A stretch of 64,000 bases of DNA from Bacteroidales bacterium (GTDB lineage: Bacteria > Bacteroidota > Bacteroidia > Bacteroidales > UBA932): assembly GCA_017502125.1 (NCBI GenBank), contig JAFVVN010000009.1, positions 1-64,000 of the forward strand. The letters run 5' to 3'. The notes under the pieces are model-generated. The model made no database searches. It was not told where the DNA came from and was given only the letters and a program-made list of their open reading frames with translations. Below, in pieces: positions 52,427-60,900 of the stretch (the first letter of the stretch is position 1; each line of letters begins with the position of its first letter). The position numbers were made by a program, and so were the translations under genes.

Positions 52427-52744
52427 GTGGGACGACCTGTCGCGGTCGCTATGCGGCTGAGGAAAGTCCGGACTGGAAGAGCACCCTGCTGTGGAAAGCA
52501 CAGGTGGGAGTAATCTTAGGGATGCCGTAACAGAAAACAGACCGCCCGCAAGGGTAAGGGTGAAACCGTGAGGCAAGAGCTCACGACGCCATATGGTGAC
52601 ATATGACGGTGACGGCACCAGGGCCAGCAAGACCATGTATACCGGAGCGTCCGCAAGGGCAAAAGGACTGCTCGTCCTTTCCGGGGGGTAGGTTGCGAAG
52701 ATAAATGACAGGATAAAACAGAAACCGGCTTACGGTTCCACCTG
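52425..52744 (+). ncRNA. rnpB: RNase P RNA
   Basis: Catalytic RNA of RNase P (class A). The 5' P4 strand GAGGAAAGTCCGGAC (52458 region) and the 3' universal segment ACAGAAACCGGCTTAC (52719-52734) are both present and about 260 nt apart. The ends aggtgg (52425-52430) and ccacct (52738-52743) pair as P1. Internal stems (ctcacgacgcc...; cgtccgcaagggc) fit the expected fold. Its first bases overlap the stop codon of the reductase gene, so it is likely co-transcribed or has a promoter inside that gene. Confidence 0.93.
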
Positions 52745-52751
52745 TTGCACC

Positions 52752-52779
52752 AAGGGCTGGCAGATCGCCAGCCCTTTTT
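52752..52779 (+). terminator. Terminator of rnpB
   Basis: aagggctggc (52752-52761) pairs perfectly with gccagccctt (52767-52776), followed by T residues. Confidence 0.88.
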
Positions 52780-52835
52780 CATATCTGTTGATAAAAATGT
52801 GCAAAAAAGGGCTTGCAGTGTAGCAGGATAATGGT

Positions 52836-52843
52836 TATCTTTG
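52836..52843 (+). promoter_or_regulatory. -7 box of the DUF1846 gene
   Basis: TATCTTTG with a TTG element 20 nt upstream; it ends 8 nt before the ATG, predicting a 2-nt leader. Confidence 0.55.
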
Positions 52844-52851
52844 CATTCCGT

Positions 52852-54318
52852 ATGAAAACGGGATTTGACAATAACAAGTATCTTCAGATACAGTCTGAGC
52901 AGATCAAGAAGAGGATCGCTCAGTTTGGAGACAAGCTTTACCTCGAGTTCGGAGGAAAGCTCTTTGATGACCACCATGCCAGCCGTGTACTGCCGGGATT
53001 CAATCCTGACAGCAAGCTCAGCATGCTTCTTCAGCTTAAAGAAGAAGCTGAGATTCTGATTGTCATCAGTGCAATCGACATCGAGAAGAACAAAGTGCGT
53101 GGAGATCTAGGAATCACATATGACGAGGATGTCCTGCGTCTGCGTGAAGAGTTCGAAAATGTAGGCCTCTATGTCAGCAGCATCGTCATAACCCACTACA
53201 ACGGTCAGGCCAGTGCAGATAGCTACAGAAAGCGTCTTGAGAGACTGGGAATCAAGGTATATTATCACTACACCATCGAAGGTTATCCTAACAATGTGGC
53301 CCTCATAGATTCCGACGAAGGATTCGGAAAGAACGACTATGTGGAGACAAGCCGTCCGCTCGTCGTTGTGACTGCTCCGGGTCCGGGAAGCGGAAAGATG
53401 GCAGTGTGCCTCAGCCAGCTCTACCATGAGAACAAGAGGAACATAAAGGCAGGATATGCTAAATTCGAGACCTTCCCTGTGTGGAATCTCCCGCTGAAGC
53501 ATCCTGTGAACATCGCCTACGAGGCTGCGACCGCCGATCTGAACGATGTCAATATGATCGACCCGTTCCATCTGGAAGCATACGGGACCATCGCTTCGAG
53601 CTACAACAGGGACATCGAGATATTCCCTGTGCTGAACGCACTCTTCGAAGGCATATATGGCGAAAGCCCTTACAAGTCCCCTACCGACATGGGAGTCAAC
53701 ATGATAGGATTCTGCATGAGTGATGAGGATGTCTGCTGCAACGCAGCAAGGGAAGAGATCATAAGAAGATATTACTATGCCCTGTGCAAACTTGCATCAA
53801 AAGGAGACAATGAGCATGAGGTAAGCAAGATATCCCTAATTCTCAAGCAGGCAAAGCTTACCACAGAATACAGAAGGACGACGGTGGCTGCCCACGAAAG
53901 GAAAGACCTTTCAGGAGTAGCTACAGCAGCCATAGAACTTCAGGACGGCACCATAATCACATCGCGTACAAGTTCGCTTCTGGGTCCAAGCGCAGCCTTG
54001 ATTCTCAACGCATTGAAGCATCTCGCTGAAATACCTCATTCAGTCAAGCTCATTCCGGAAGAAATGATTGCCCCGATTCAGAAGACAAAGGTGGAATATC
54101 TTCATGGACACAATCCTCGCCTTCACACAGACGAGGTTCTGGTGGCACTTTCCATGTTGAGCATCAAGGATGATAATTGCCGCAAGGCACTTGACCAGCT
54201 TCCTAAGCTGAAGGGATGCCAGGTACATTCCACCGTGATGCTGAGCGAAGTGGACCACAAGGTATTCAAGAAGCTTGGAGTGGGACTCACCTGTGATCCT
54301 GTGAAGAAGGTAGAATAA
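52852..54318 (+). CDS. DUF1846 domain-containing protein
   Basis: A 488-residue cytosolic protein of the DUF1846 family. Opening KTGFDNNKYLQIQSEQIKKRI and LYLEFGGKLFDDHHASRVLPGF are diagnostic, as are VVTAPGPGSGKMAVCLSQLYHE (an ATP-binding-like loop near 175) and GVNMIGFCMSDEDVCCNAA near 285. Structures in the family show a nucleotide-binding-like fold, but no reaction is established. The frame begins upstream at 52813, but the promoter box at 52836-52843 places the true start at ATG 52852, possibly without a leader. Ends convergently with mnmA. Confidence 0.9.
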   Translation: MKTGFDNNKYLQIQSEQIKKRIAQFGDKLYLEFGGKLFDDHHASRVLPGFNPDSKLSMLLQLKEEAEILIVISAIDIEKNKVRGDLGITYDEDVLRLREEFENVGLYVSSIVITHYNGQASADSYRKRLERLGIKVYYHYTIEGYPNNVALIDSDEGFGKNDYVETSRPLVVVTAPGPGSGKMAVCLSQLYHENKRNIKAGYAKFETFPVWNLPLKHPVNIAYEAATADLNDVNMIDPFHLEAYGTIASSYNRDIEIFPVLNALFEGIYGESPYKSPTDMGVNMIGFCMSDEDVCCNAAREEIIRRYYYALCKLASKGDNEHEVSKISLILKQAKLTTEYRRTTVAAHERKDLSGVATAAIELQDGTIITSRTSSLLGPSAALILNALKHLAEIPHSVKLIPEEMIAPIQKTKVEYLHGHNPRLHTDEVLVALSMLSIKDDNCRKALDQLPKLKGCQVHSTVMLSEVDHKVFKKLGVGLTCDPVKKVE

Positions 54319-54347
54319 GTCGGGTTCCCTGCGTCCGGAAATATAGG

Positions 54348-54390
54348 AATGATCGGTTCGGAGTATCAGATGACACCTGAACCGATCATT
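54348..54390. terminator. Hairpin shared by DUF1846 and mnmA ends
   Basis: aatgatcggttc (54348-54359) pairs perfectly with gaaccgatcatt (54379-54390). The right arm lies inside the last codons of mnmA, so terminator and coding sequence overlap. Confidence 0.6.
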
Positions 54391-55730
54391 TCCATTGATG
54401 TATCGTGAGCACCTGTCGCAAGCGAGGCTTCCACTGGAGTGTACCAGGCTGCGAACTGCCCTCTTGTAATTCCTCTCTGAGGTTCATCAAAAAGTATGTA
54501 CAGACCGCTTTCACGCATTATCAGAGTAGCCTCCTGAAGCGGCTGACGATATCTGATACGCACGCTGTAACGACGGGTCTCCCCCACCTCCATCCTCTGT
54601 TCAGGACGAATCCAGTGAATTTCCTCCGGGATGATTCTCAGACATCGGCGTGAGAGGCCCTTATGGCCATGTCCCTCACCTACATATATTATGTTGCGCT
54701 GCACATCTGTCTCGATGACGAATACCGGTTCCTCATGCCCCCCGACATTGAGTCCCTTTCTCTGCCCGATGGTATAGAACTGTGCACCATCGTGTCTGCC
54801 TATTATCTTTCCATGAGGATGGGCCTTATACCTTGTCTTCTTAATATGTTTCTTTCCGCTCCTGTAAGTCTCGGTCTGGAATTCAATCTTATATTCCACA
54901 GGCTCCGACAGCTTCATAAGCTGTTCATCCGTGACTCGCGATAAATCTGCATGACCGCCTGCGTAGATATTCTCCAGGATAGCCTTCTGCTCCATATACT
55001 GTTCACAATCAGCATAATAAGCATCATACACCTCCACTATATCACCCTCACAAGGCTTGAGTTTCTGCTGAAGAAAGGTCGGAAGATCGACCTTGCCGAC
55101 AAAGCATATTCCCTGTGAATCCTTCTTGTCTGCTGACGGAAGATCCGCCTCATGTGCAAGTCTCCTCACCTCGGGCTTAAGGATATCGCCTATCGGAAAC
55201 ATAGCCTTGGCAAGCTGTTCCTGATTGAGTTGGCAGAGGAAATAGCTCTGGTCCTTGTTAGGGTCTGATCCTGCCAGAATTCTATGCACTTCGCTGACCT
55301 GACCGTCATCACCCGTGACTGTCACGGTATCCTTACGGCAATAATGGCCCGTGGCAACCATATCTGCGCCAAGCTTTTCAGCACACTTGAGAAAGGCATC
55401 GAACTTTATCTCCCTGTTGCACAGCACGTCCGGATTAGGAGTACGTCCTTTCTCATATTCGCTGAACATATAATCCACAACACGCTGCCTGTATTCCTTG
55501 CTTAAGTCCACGAAATAGAAAGGAATGCCTATCTTCCTGGCAACCATCTCGGCCACAAACCTGTCCTCTTCCCACTCACAGTCACCATGGAGAGTGGTCG
55601 ACGCATCGTGCCAGTTCTGCATGAACAGAGCAAACACGTCATAGCCCTGCTGCTTCAGAAGAAGTGCAGCCACACTCGAATCCACGCCTCCGGAGAGACC
55701 TACACACACCTTGATATTGCCATTATCCAT
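54366..55730 (-). CDS. mnmA: tRNA-specific 2-thiouridylase MnmA
   Basis: Makes 2-thiouridine at U34 of Lys, Glu and Gln tRNAs. The ATP-pyrophosphatase loop GLSGGVDSSVAALLL is at residues 11-25, catalytic cysteine 1 is in NPDVLCNREIKF near 100, cysteine 2 in SQGICFVGKVDL near 208, and FYTIGQRKGLNVGG near 320 marks the tRNA-binding part. At 454 residues it is about 90 longer than usual; the excess is around 225-305 (VYDAYYADCEQYMEQKAI region and the Lys-rich SGKKHIKKTRYKAHPHGK). The start at 55730 (MDNGNIKV) suits the family; the frame reaches 55760. Confidence 0.92.
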   Translation of the reverse strand: MDNGNIKVCVGLSGGVDSSVAALLLKQQGYDVFALFMQNWHDASTTLHGDCEWEEDRFVAEMVARKIGIPFYFVDLSKEYRQRVVDYMFSEYEKGRTPNPDVLCNREIKFDAFLKCAEKLGADMVATGHYCRKDTVTVTGDDGQVSEVHRILAGSDPNKDQSYFLCQLNQEQLAKAMFPIGDILKPEVRRLAHEADLPSADKKDSQGICFVGKVDLPTFLQQKLKPCEGDIVEVYDAYYADCEQYMEQKAILENIYAGGHADLSRVTDEQLMKLSEPVEYKIEFQTETYRSGKKHIKKTRYKAHPHGKIIGRHDGAQFYTIGQRKGLNVGGHEEPVFVIETDVQRNIIYVGEGHGHKGLSRRCLRIIPEEIHWIRPEQRMEVGETRRYSVRIRYRQPLQEATLIMRESGLYILFDEPQRGITRGQFAAWYTPVEASLATGAHDTSMEMIGSGVI

Positions 55731-55812
55731 AAAATTGCCCGATTTTTGATTACAAAACATGTAAAATACTGCAAGTCAAAGGGTGAAATGCACCTTTTTA
55801 AAAGAAAAAGAT

Positions 55813-55820
55813 TATATTTG
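55813..55820 (+). promoter_or_regulatory. -7 box of cdd
   Basis: TATATTTG; predicted transcript start near 55827, 35 nt before the cdd ATG. Confidence 0.55.
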
Positions 55821-55837
55821 TATGTTTTGTACAGGCG

Positions 55838-55845
55838 CAAAGATA
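55838..55845 (-). promoter_or_regulatory. -7 box of mnmA
   Basis: TATCTTTG on the minus strand; predicted transcript start near 55831. This start lies past the opposing cdd start, so the two 5' ends would overlap by about 5 nt. Confidence 0.5.
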
Positions 55846-55861
55846 ACTTAATTGAACCGTT

Positions 55862-56335
55862 ATGACAAACAAAGAGATAAAAATCGCCTATAAGGAATAT
55901 TCATCAGTGGATGAACTTCCGTCACAGGACAGACTTCTGGCTGATGCCGCAATTGAGGCTGTTGAATTGGCTTATGCACCATATTCCAACTTCAATGTGG
56001 GGGCAGCGGTCATGTTCGAGGATGGCGAGATCGTCAAGGGTGCCAATCAGGAGAATGCCGCATATCCATCCGGTCTGTGTGCTGAGCGCACTGCCCTCTT
56101 CTACGCCAGCGCAAGCCGACCTGACAAGGCTATGACTGCGATTGCCATAGCGGCCGGCCAGAACGGAAAACTCTGCGAATCGCCGGCAACTCCATGCGGA
56201 GCCTGCCGCCAGGTGATGGCACAATATCAGACAAAGAGTGGAAAGGCAATGTCAGTCCTGCTTGTAGGAGCCACCAAGGTATGGAAATTCGAGAAGGTGG
56301 ATGACCTGCTTCCTCTTATATTCGACAGCATCTGA
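55862..56335 (+). CDS. cdd: Cytidine deaminase
   Basis: A 157-residue zinc enzyme of pyrimidine salvage that converts cytidine and deoxycytidine to uridine forms. The zinc and catalytic residues are in GLCAERTALFYASA (Cys and Glu, about 71-84) and TPCGACRQVMAQ (two Cys, near 118-124). YAPYSNFNVGAAVMFEDG near 40 is the substrate-binding block. It is a tetrameric-type (short) enzyme. It is divergent from mnmA and followed by the SRP RNA. Confidence 0.95.
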   Translation: MTNKEIKIAYKEYSSVDELPSQDRLLADAAIEAVELAYAPYSNFNVGAAVMFEDGEIVKGANQENAAYPSGLCAERTALFYASASRPDKAMTAIAIAAGQNGKLCESPATPCGACRQVMAQYQTKSGKAMSVLLVGATKVWKFEKVDDLLPLIFDSI

Positions 56336-56391
56336 TCTCAGAGCCGAAAACTGCACCAACATTAGAGAGAGGCATCTTTCGATATATATTT

Positions 56392-56422
56392 TTTGCAGAA
56401 GCAGAAAAAATGACTACATTTG
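56392..56422 (+). promoter_or_regulatory. Promoter of the SRP RNA
   Basis: TTTG (56392-56395), 19-nt spacer, TACATTTG (56415-56422): full consensus, predicting initiation at 56428-56429, where the RNA fold begins. Confidence 0.7.
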
Positions 56423-56427
56423 CAGTC

Positions 56428-56530
56428 GGGAAAGTCGTACACGACCAGCTCCCTCCGAATTCCCCCAGGACTTGACCGTAGCAAGGGTAGGAGGTCGTAG
56501 CGGTGCGATGTACTAAGCTTTCCCTTTTTT
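56428..56530 (+). ncRNA. ffs: Signal recognition particle RNA, small bacterial type
   Basis: A transcript of about 97 nt that folds end to end: gggaaag (56428-56434) pairs with ctttccc (56518-56524), and T6 follows as terminator. The apical part has CCAGGAC on the 5' side and GTAGCAAGGG on the 3' side, matching the SRP domain IV pattern (CAGG...AGCA.GG) with ttga replacing the usual GNRA loop. The RNA partners Ffh to target membrane proteins. Coordinates rest on the stem and a perfect promoter. Confidence 0.78.
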
Positions 56531-56536
56531 CGTACC

Positions 56537-57871
56537 CTATTCTCCGACCGTATGGAAATCGATGATTCGTGCTATCGCACGCTGGCAGACCGGACAGAAC
56601 GCCTTAGGAGAATTGGTCTTCATACGACAGTCCGGATATGGACGATATACACCTTTGGATTGGTAGCCAGCACCTTCATAAACACCTATCAATGAATTCA
56701 TTCCATTTCCGGTTTCATCCCAGATCGGAATCTCCGGAGTCGGGCTCGGTAAAGAAACGGTGCGCGGCAGCATGTCCTCCCATTTGGAAGCGAAGTCATA
56801 AAGAGTGGTGATATTCTGTTCCCACGGCTCACAGTCGGGATAATAGTACTCCACAAACTGGTCATCGTAGTAATACTCATCGGCAAGACCAGCGAAACTA
56901 TGTCCGAATTCATGTACTACAACTGGCTCGAAGGCCTTATGGTGAGCAGTAGTAAGAGTATATGAATTATATATGCCTCCACCACCGTAAGTATCTGTAT
57001 TTGCGAGTATTATGATATGTTCATATGGAATGCCTGTGAGGCGGTCATGCAGATTCTTCAGACGCAGAGTCGTGAGATAACGATCCATATAGAAGGTGTT
57101 GAAATGGGACTTCAATGCAGTATCCTTCCAATCCCCTTCCCCCGGTACGCTTACTCCGCTTTCACTGGACGTGAGGGCGACGGCGACAAAATTGAAACGG
57201 TCCCTGTATTCACCGAAAGGTCGATGCGAAAGAATGGCATCCACTGCCTTCCGCGCATCTTCATAGAAGGTTTCAATTTCGTCAGACGTATATCCTTCAG
57301 CGACTATAGCCACATCAATGCATTCCTTAGGGTCACCGCTTTCAAGTATATATTCATTCGGGACATTACCCGGGACCTGTTTCCTTATGAGGACGTCGGC
57401 AGGATCCACGACATGGGACAGAGATGCTGACACTCCTCCTCTGAAATCGTATAGTTCCACCTTCACAACCGCTCTGGATGATGGCATCGGAAGAAGGAAG
57501 ACATTTTCGAATGACTTGCGAAGACGTGTAGCCTCTTCCGTGGTCTGCCACTCCTGGAACAATGTGGAAAAGGACTGACGGTAGAGCACCTGTCCTCCTG
57601 CTGCATCTGTCAGGGAAATCTGTCCGTTTCCTCTCACAGGGACCATATCCATATTGACAGTCCTTCCAGCCCATCCGTCAAAGCATGACATCTCGTCCAG
57701 GGAAATCTCCTGACTACGGTCGGTGCCGGAAAAGATGTAGTCTACCCTGAGGGTCCGGGAAGGGTTCGACGACAGATCGGAGAGTTCCTGTGCTTCGGCA
57801 ATCCCAGCTGTCCGGGCAGAGATCATAGTACATAGCAGAACAATAATTCCGCAGTATTTAAAACATTGCAT
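56537..57871 (-). CDS. M64-family metallopeptidase (IgA peptidase-like)
   Basis: An exported 444-residue zinc peptidase. The signal sequence (GIIVLLCTMISARTAG) precedes an N-terminal beta domain (LRVDYIFSGTDRSQEISLDE), and the M64 catalytic domain contains VAIVAEGYTSDEIETFYEDA, ILANTDTYGGGGIYNS and the zinc motif HEFGHSFAGLADEYYY at 320-335. Late cysteines (DCRMKTNSPKAFCPVCQ) may form a disulfide or metal site. The family includes a Clostridium ramosum IgA protease; in Bacteroidales the true substrates are unknown, so mucosal protein cleavage is only a possibility. A 17-bp tandem repeat lies in its upstream region. Confidence 0.88.
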   Translation of the reverse strand: MQCFKYCGIIVLLCTMISARTAGIAEAQELSDLSSNPSRTLRVDYIFSGTDRSQEISLDEMSCFDGWAGRTVNMDMVPVRGNGQISLTDAAGGQVLYRQSFSTLFQEWQTTEEATRLRKSFENVFLLPMPSSRAVVKVELYDFRGGVSASLSHVVDPADVLIRKQVPGNVPNEYILESGDPKECIDVAIVAEGYTSDEIETFYEDARKAVDAILSHRPFGEYRDRFNFVAVALTSSESGVSVPGEGDWKDTALKSHFNTFYMDRYLTTLRLKNLHDRLTGIPYEHIIILANTDTYGGGGIYNSYTLTTAHHKAFEPVVVHEFGHSFAGLADEYYYDDQFVEYYYPDCEPWEQNITTLYDFASKWEDMLPRTVSLPSPTPEIPIWDETGNGMNSLIGVYEGAGYQSKGVYRPYPDCRMKTNSPKAFCPVCQRAIARIIDFHTVGE

Positions 57872-57966
57872 ATCAATATATTATCAGAAAACGCATGCGG
57901 CATTTGGCGCAGGCGAATATTGTTAAATTACTATTAGTCAGCGCATTACGGCGTAGTGCTGCGTGT

Positions 57967-58043
57967 GGTGGGGTGATGCGTACGGTGGGGTGATGCGTAC
58001 GGTGGGGTGATGCGTATGGGGGGGTGATGCGTATGGGGGGGGG
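57967..58043. repeat. 17-bp tandem repeat (4 units) ending in a G9 tract
   Basis: ggtggggtgatgcgtac is repeated at 57967, 57984, 58001 (last base t) and 58018 (first part turned to g), each 17 bp, followed by nine G residues (58035-58043). It lies between the M64 gene start and the stop of the flavoprotein gene, about 95-170 bp upstream of M64. G-rich strand is the plus strand; a length-variable locus is likely. Confidence 0.85.
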
Positions 58044-58056
58044 CAGGTCCATGGGC

Positions 58057-59589
58057 TTATATTTTAGCGGCACAGTTGATGCCGTCAAGAGCAGAGGAAA
58101 CGATTCCGCCTGCATATCCTGCACCTTCACCACATGGATAAAGGCCGCTCACCTGGGTATGTTCCAGAGTGTCAGGGTCACGCGGAATCCTCACTGGAGA
58201 TGAGGTACGGGACTCGACTCCGAGAAGGAGGGCGTCATTGGTGTAGTAGCCGTGCATCTTCTTGTTTCCGATCTCCGGGAAGGCATATTTCAGTCGAAGT
58301 GACACATGTTCGGGAAGCAGCTCATGAAGAGGAGCTGCCACAGCACCAGGATGATAGGAAGTCTGCGGAAGACCGTTTGACGGAATACGTCGGCAGAAGT
58401 CCATCATGCGCTGAGCCGGTGCCTTGAGGGAACCTGTGTATTCGAACATGGTCTTCTCGACATCCTTCTGGAAATTCAGCAGGGCCAATGGACCATATTT
58501 GGAATATTCCGGAAAGTCTTCAGGCTCGATCTGGACAACCACTCCGGAATTGGCCCATTTGGAATTGCGCTGTGAGTTGGACATTCCGTTCAGGACAAGT
58601 TCTCCAGAAGATGTAGCAGCAGGGACCAGGATACCTCCGGGGCACATGCAGAACGAAAATACACCGCGATCCAGAACCTGGGTCACGAAGGAGTATTCAG
58701 CAGTCGGCATGTACGGCTGGTATTTCCCATGATATTGGATCTTGTTGATCAGAGACTGAGGGTGTTCGACACGGACTCCGAGGGCAAAGCCCTTCGCCTG
58801 GATCTCCCATCCTTTGCGGTCAAAGAGTTCGTATATGTCGCGGGCAGAGTGACCTGTCGCAAGAATCACCTTGCGGGATGAATATATATCGGTTCCCGCA
58901 CAGACATCGAAAGTGCCGTCCGCCTTCTTGAGAATATCTGTCACACGGGAGTCGAAATGATACTCTCCCCCATGTTCGATGATGCATTTGCGGATATTCT
59001 CCACCACAATCGGGAGCTTGTCGCTTCCAATATGAGGATGGGCATCTATAAGGATGGACGTATCAGCCCCGAAACGCACCAGCTGGTGCAGAACCTCGCG
59101 GATGTCTCCCCTCTTGGAAGAACGTGTATAGAGTTTTCCGTCAGAAAAAGTGCCGGCACCGCCCTCACCGAAACAATAGTTGGAATCGGGATTGACAACA
59201 CCTTCCTTGGAAAGCTTAGCCATGTCGAACTTGCGCGCATGAACATCCTTTCCACGCTCGAGAATCACCGGTTTGAGTCCCTTCATAAGAAGCCGCAGGG
59301 CAGCGAACATTCCGGCCGGACCGGCTCCGACAATGATCACCGGCTCTGCGTCAGAAACGTCCTTATATTCCGGAAGAACATAGTCCTCCATCACCTCACC
59401 GGGTCTGTAGAGTTCCAGACGATAACGATAGAGAATATCGTTACGGGCATCGATCGAGCGACGCATGACCCTGTAACGGACCTGATCCTTCATCTTAGGA
59501 GATATGCCGAGAGCCTTCACGGCAGCTGTCTGGATTTCATCGGCAGTCAGTTCCTTGCCTAACTTGGTGGTTACTTCTATCTCTTTCAT
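58057..59589 (-). CDS. FAD-dependent dehydrogenase, COG2509 type
   Basis: A 510-residue flavoprotein. A short N-terminal domain (KEIEVTTKLGKELTADEIQT...LGISPKMKDQVRYRVMRRS) is typical of the group. The FAD-binding Rossmann motif VIIVGAGPAGMFAALRLL lies near 83, then ERGKDV, YCFGEGGAGTFSDGKLYTR near 138 and the closing YPCGEGAGYAGGIVSSALDG near 488, which binds the flavin. The group is related to the NAD(P)/FAD oxidoreductases but no substrate is known. No partner gene is apparent. The codon use matches neighbours. Confidence 0.85.
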   Translation of the reverse strand: MKEIEVTTKLGKELTADEIQTAAVKALGISPKMKDQVRYRVMRRSIDARNDILYRYRLELYRPGEVMEDYVLPEYKDVSDAEPVIIVGAGPAGMFAALRLLMKGLKPVILERGKDVHARKFDMAKLSKEGVVNPDSNYCFGEGGAGTFSDGKLYTRSSKRGDIREVLHQLVRFGADTSILIDAHPHIGSDKLPIVVENIRKCIIEHGGEYHFDSRVTDILKKADGTFDVCAGTDIYSSRKVILATGHSARDIYELFDRKGWEIQAKGFALGVRVEHPQSLINKIQYHGKYQPYMPTAEYSFVTQVLDRGVFSFCMCPGGILVPAATSSGELVLNGMSNSQRNSKWANSGVVVQIEPEDFPEYSKYGPLALLNFQKDVEKTMFEYTGSLKAPAQRMMDFCRRIPSNGLPQTSYHPGAVAAPLHELLPEHVSLRLKYAFPEIGNKKMHGYYTNDALLLGVESRTSSPVRIPRDPDTLEHTQVSGLYPCGEGAGYAGGIVSSALDGINCAAKI

Positions 59590-59732
59590 TTATTCCGATT
59601 GTTTACCACTGTGTAACTATTCACCGGATTCACGTCACAGTGGTCCGCAAAATCCCATATAATCTTCAAATTCATGCACCACTGTGCTACATCTGACTGG
59701 TTTCACGTCACAGCGGCCGGATATTCCCCTGT

Positions 59733-60755
59733 CTAAAATTCAGCAAGACGGCTGACAGGTGCGACATCAAGGGAAGAACGCTCACCGTTAAGGTAGTGGA
59801 ACCAGCCGGCAATGGCTATCATCGCAGCGTTATCCGTGGTGAACTTGAACTCCGGCAGGAAGGTCGTCCAGCCACGCTTGCGTCCTTCTTCCTCGATACG
59901 TGAACGGAGACCGCTGTTGGCCGATACTCCACCGCCTATCGTAATCTGCTTGATGCCGGTCTGCTTGGCAGCCTTGATCAGCTTGTCCATCAGGATGTCG
60001 ATCAGGGCCTTCTGGAAGCTGGCGCATATATCTTCCTTGTTCTTCTCCATGAAATTGGGATCCAGGGCCATCTGGTCACGGACGAAATACAGCAACGAGG
60101 TCTTGATGCCGCTGAAACTGTAGTCGAGACCAGGAATATGCGGCTTTGAGAATTTGAATCGGAGGGGATCACCCAGCTTGGCAAGTCTGTCCACGACAGG
60201 ACCTCCGGGGTACCCAAGTCCCATCATCTTGGAGCATTTATCGAAGGCCTCCCCGACTGCATCATCGATGGTCTGACCGAGGATCTCATATTCAAGAGGA
60301 CTGTTAACGCGGACTATCTGCGAATTGCCACCTGAAACCAGAAGACAAAGATAAGGGAACTCAGGCTGACGGTTTTCACCTTCATACTGCTTGATGAAGT
60401 TTGCGAGTATATGCCCTTGAAGGTGGTTGACCTCAACAAGCGGCTTGTCCAAAGCCATTGCAAGCCCCTTGGCGAAGGAGGTTCCGACCAGAAGTGAGCC
60501 CAGAAGACCGGGACCACGGGTGAAGGCTATGGCAGTTATGTCTGATGCACTGATTCCTGCACGGGTTATGGCCTCGCTCACCACCGGAACTATATTCACC
60601 TGGTGGGCACGGGAGGCAAGTTCCGGAATCACACCACCGTATGCCTTGTGCACATCCTGGCTCGCAAGCACGTTGGACAGCAGGTAGCCGTCCTTTATGA
60701 CCGCAGCCGAAGTGTCGTCGCACGAAGATTCTATTCCCAAAATTATTTCTGACAT
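59733..60755 (-). CDS. tsaD: tRNA N6-adenosine threonylcarbamoyltransferase TsaD
   Basis: Transfers threonylcarbamoyl to A37 of ANN-decoding tRNAs with TsaB and TsaE. The ASKHA-fold marks are ILGIESSCDDTSAAVIKDG, FTRGPGLLGSLLVG near 82, the metal-binding VNHLQGHILAN near 107, LLVSGGNSQIV near 130, and TIGGGVSANSGLRSR near 268 with TDNAAMIA near 305. 340 residues, as usual. The frame extends upstream to 61040, but the promoter box near 60821 and the sequence MSEIILGIESS place the start at 60755. Divergent from the TamB-like gene. Confidence 0.95.
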   Translation of the reverse strand: MSEIILGIESSCDDTSAAVIKDGYLLSNVLASQDVHKAYGGVIPELASRAHQVNIVPVVSEAITRAGISASDITAIAFTRGPGLLGSLLVGTSFAKGLAMALDKPLVEVNHLQGHILANFIKQYEGENRQPEFPYLCLLVSGGNSQIVRVNSPLEYEILGQTIDDAVGEAFDKCSKMMGLGYPGGPVVDRLAKLGDPLRFKFSKPHIPGLDYSFSGIKTSLLYFVRDQMALDPNFMEKNKEDICASFQKALIDILMDKLIKAAKQTGIKQITIGGGVSANSGLRSRIEEEGRKRGWTTFLPEFKFTTDNAAMIAIAGWFHYLNGERSSLDVAPVSRLAEF

Positions 60756-60820
60756 GTCGTTGAATTTATTTGGTATGCAGATTGTCATGTATAATGGCAG
60801 ATAACCCACATTTACGGGGG

Positions 60821-60828
60821 CAAAAATA
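60821..60828 (-). promoter_or_regulatory. -7 box of tsaD
   Basis: TATTTTTG on the minus strand, 65 nt before the ATG. Confidence 0.5.
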
Positions 60829-60851
60829 CGGATTTTATCCGATATTTTTAC

Positions 60852-60859
60852 TATTTTTG
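60852..60859 (+). promoter_or_regulatory. -7 box of the TamB-like gene
   Basis: TATTTTTG, 41 nt before the TTG start. Confidence 0.5.
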
Positions 60860-60900
60860 CAGGTTGGACATTATAAAAATAAAAGCATATAAAAAGGGCA

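Noticed and set aside
51881..52977. Several long minus-strand frames over the reductase gene and rnpB
   Set aside because: They run through the conserved rnpB sequence and the coding strand of an OYE gene; no family resemblance.
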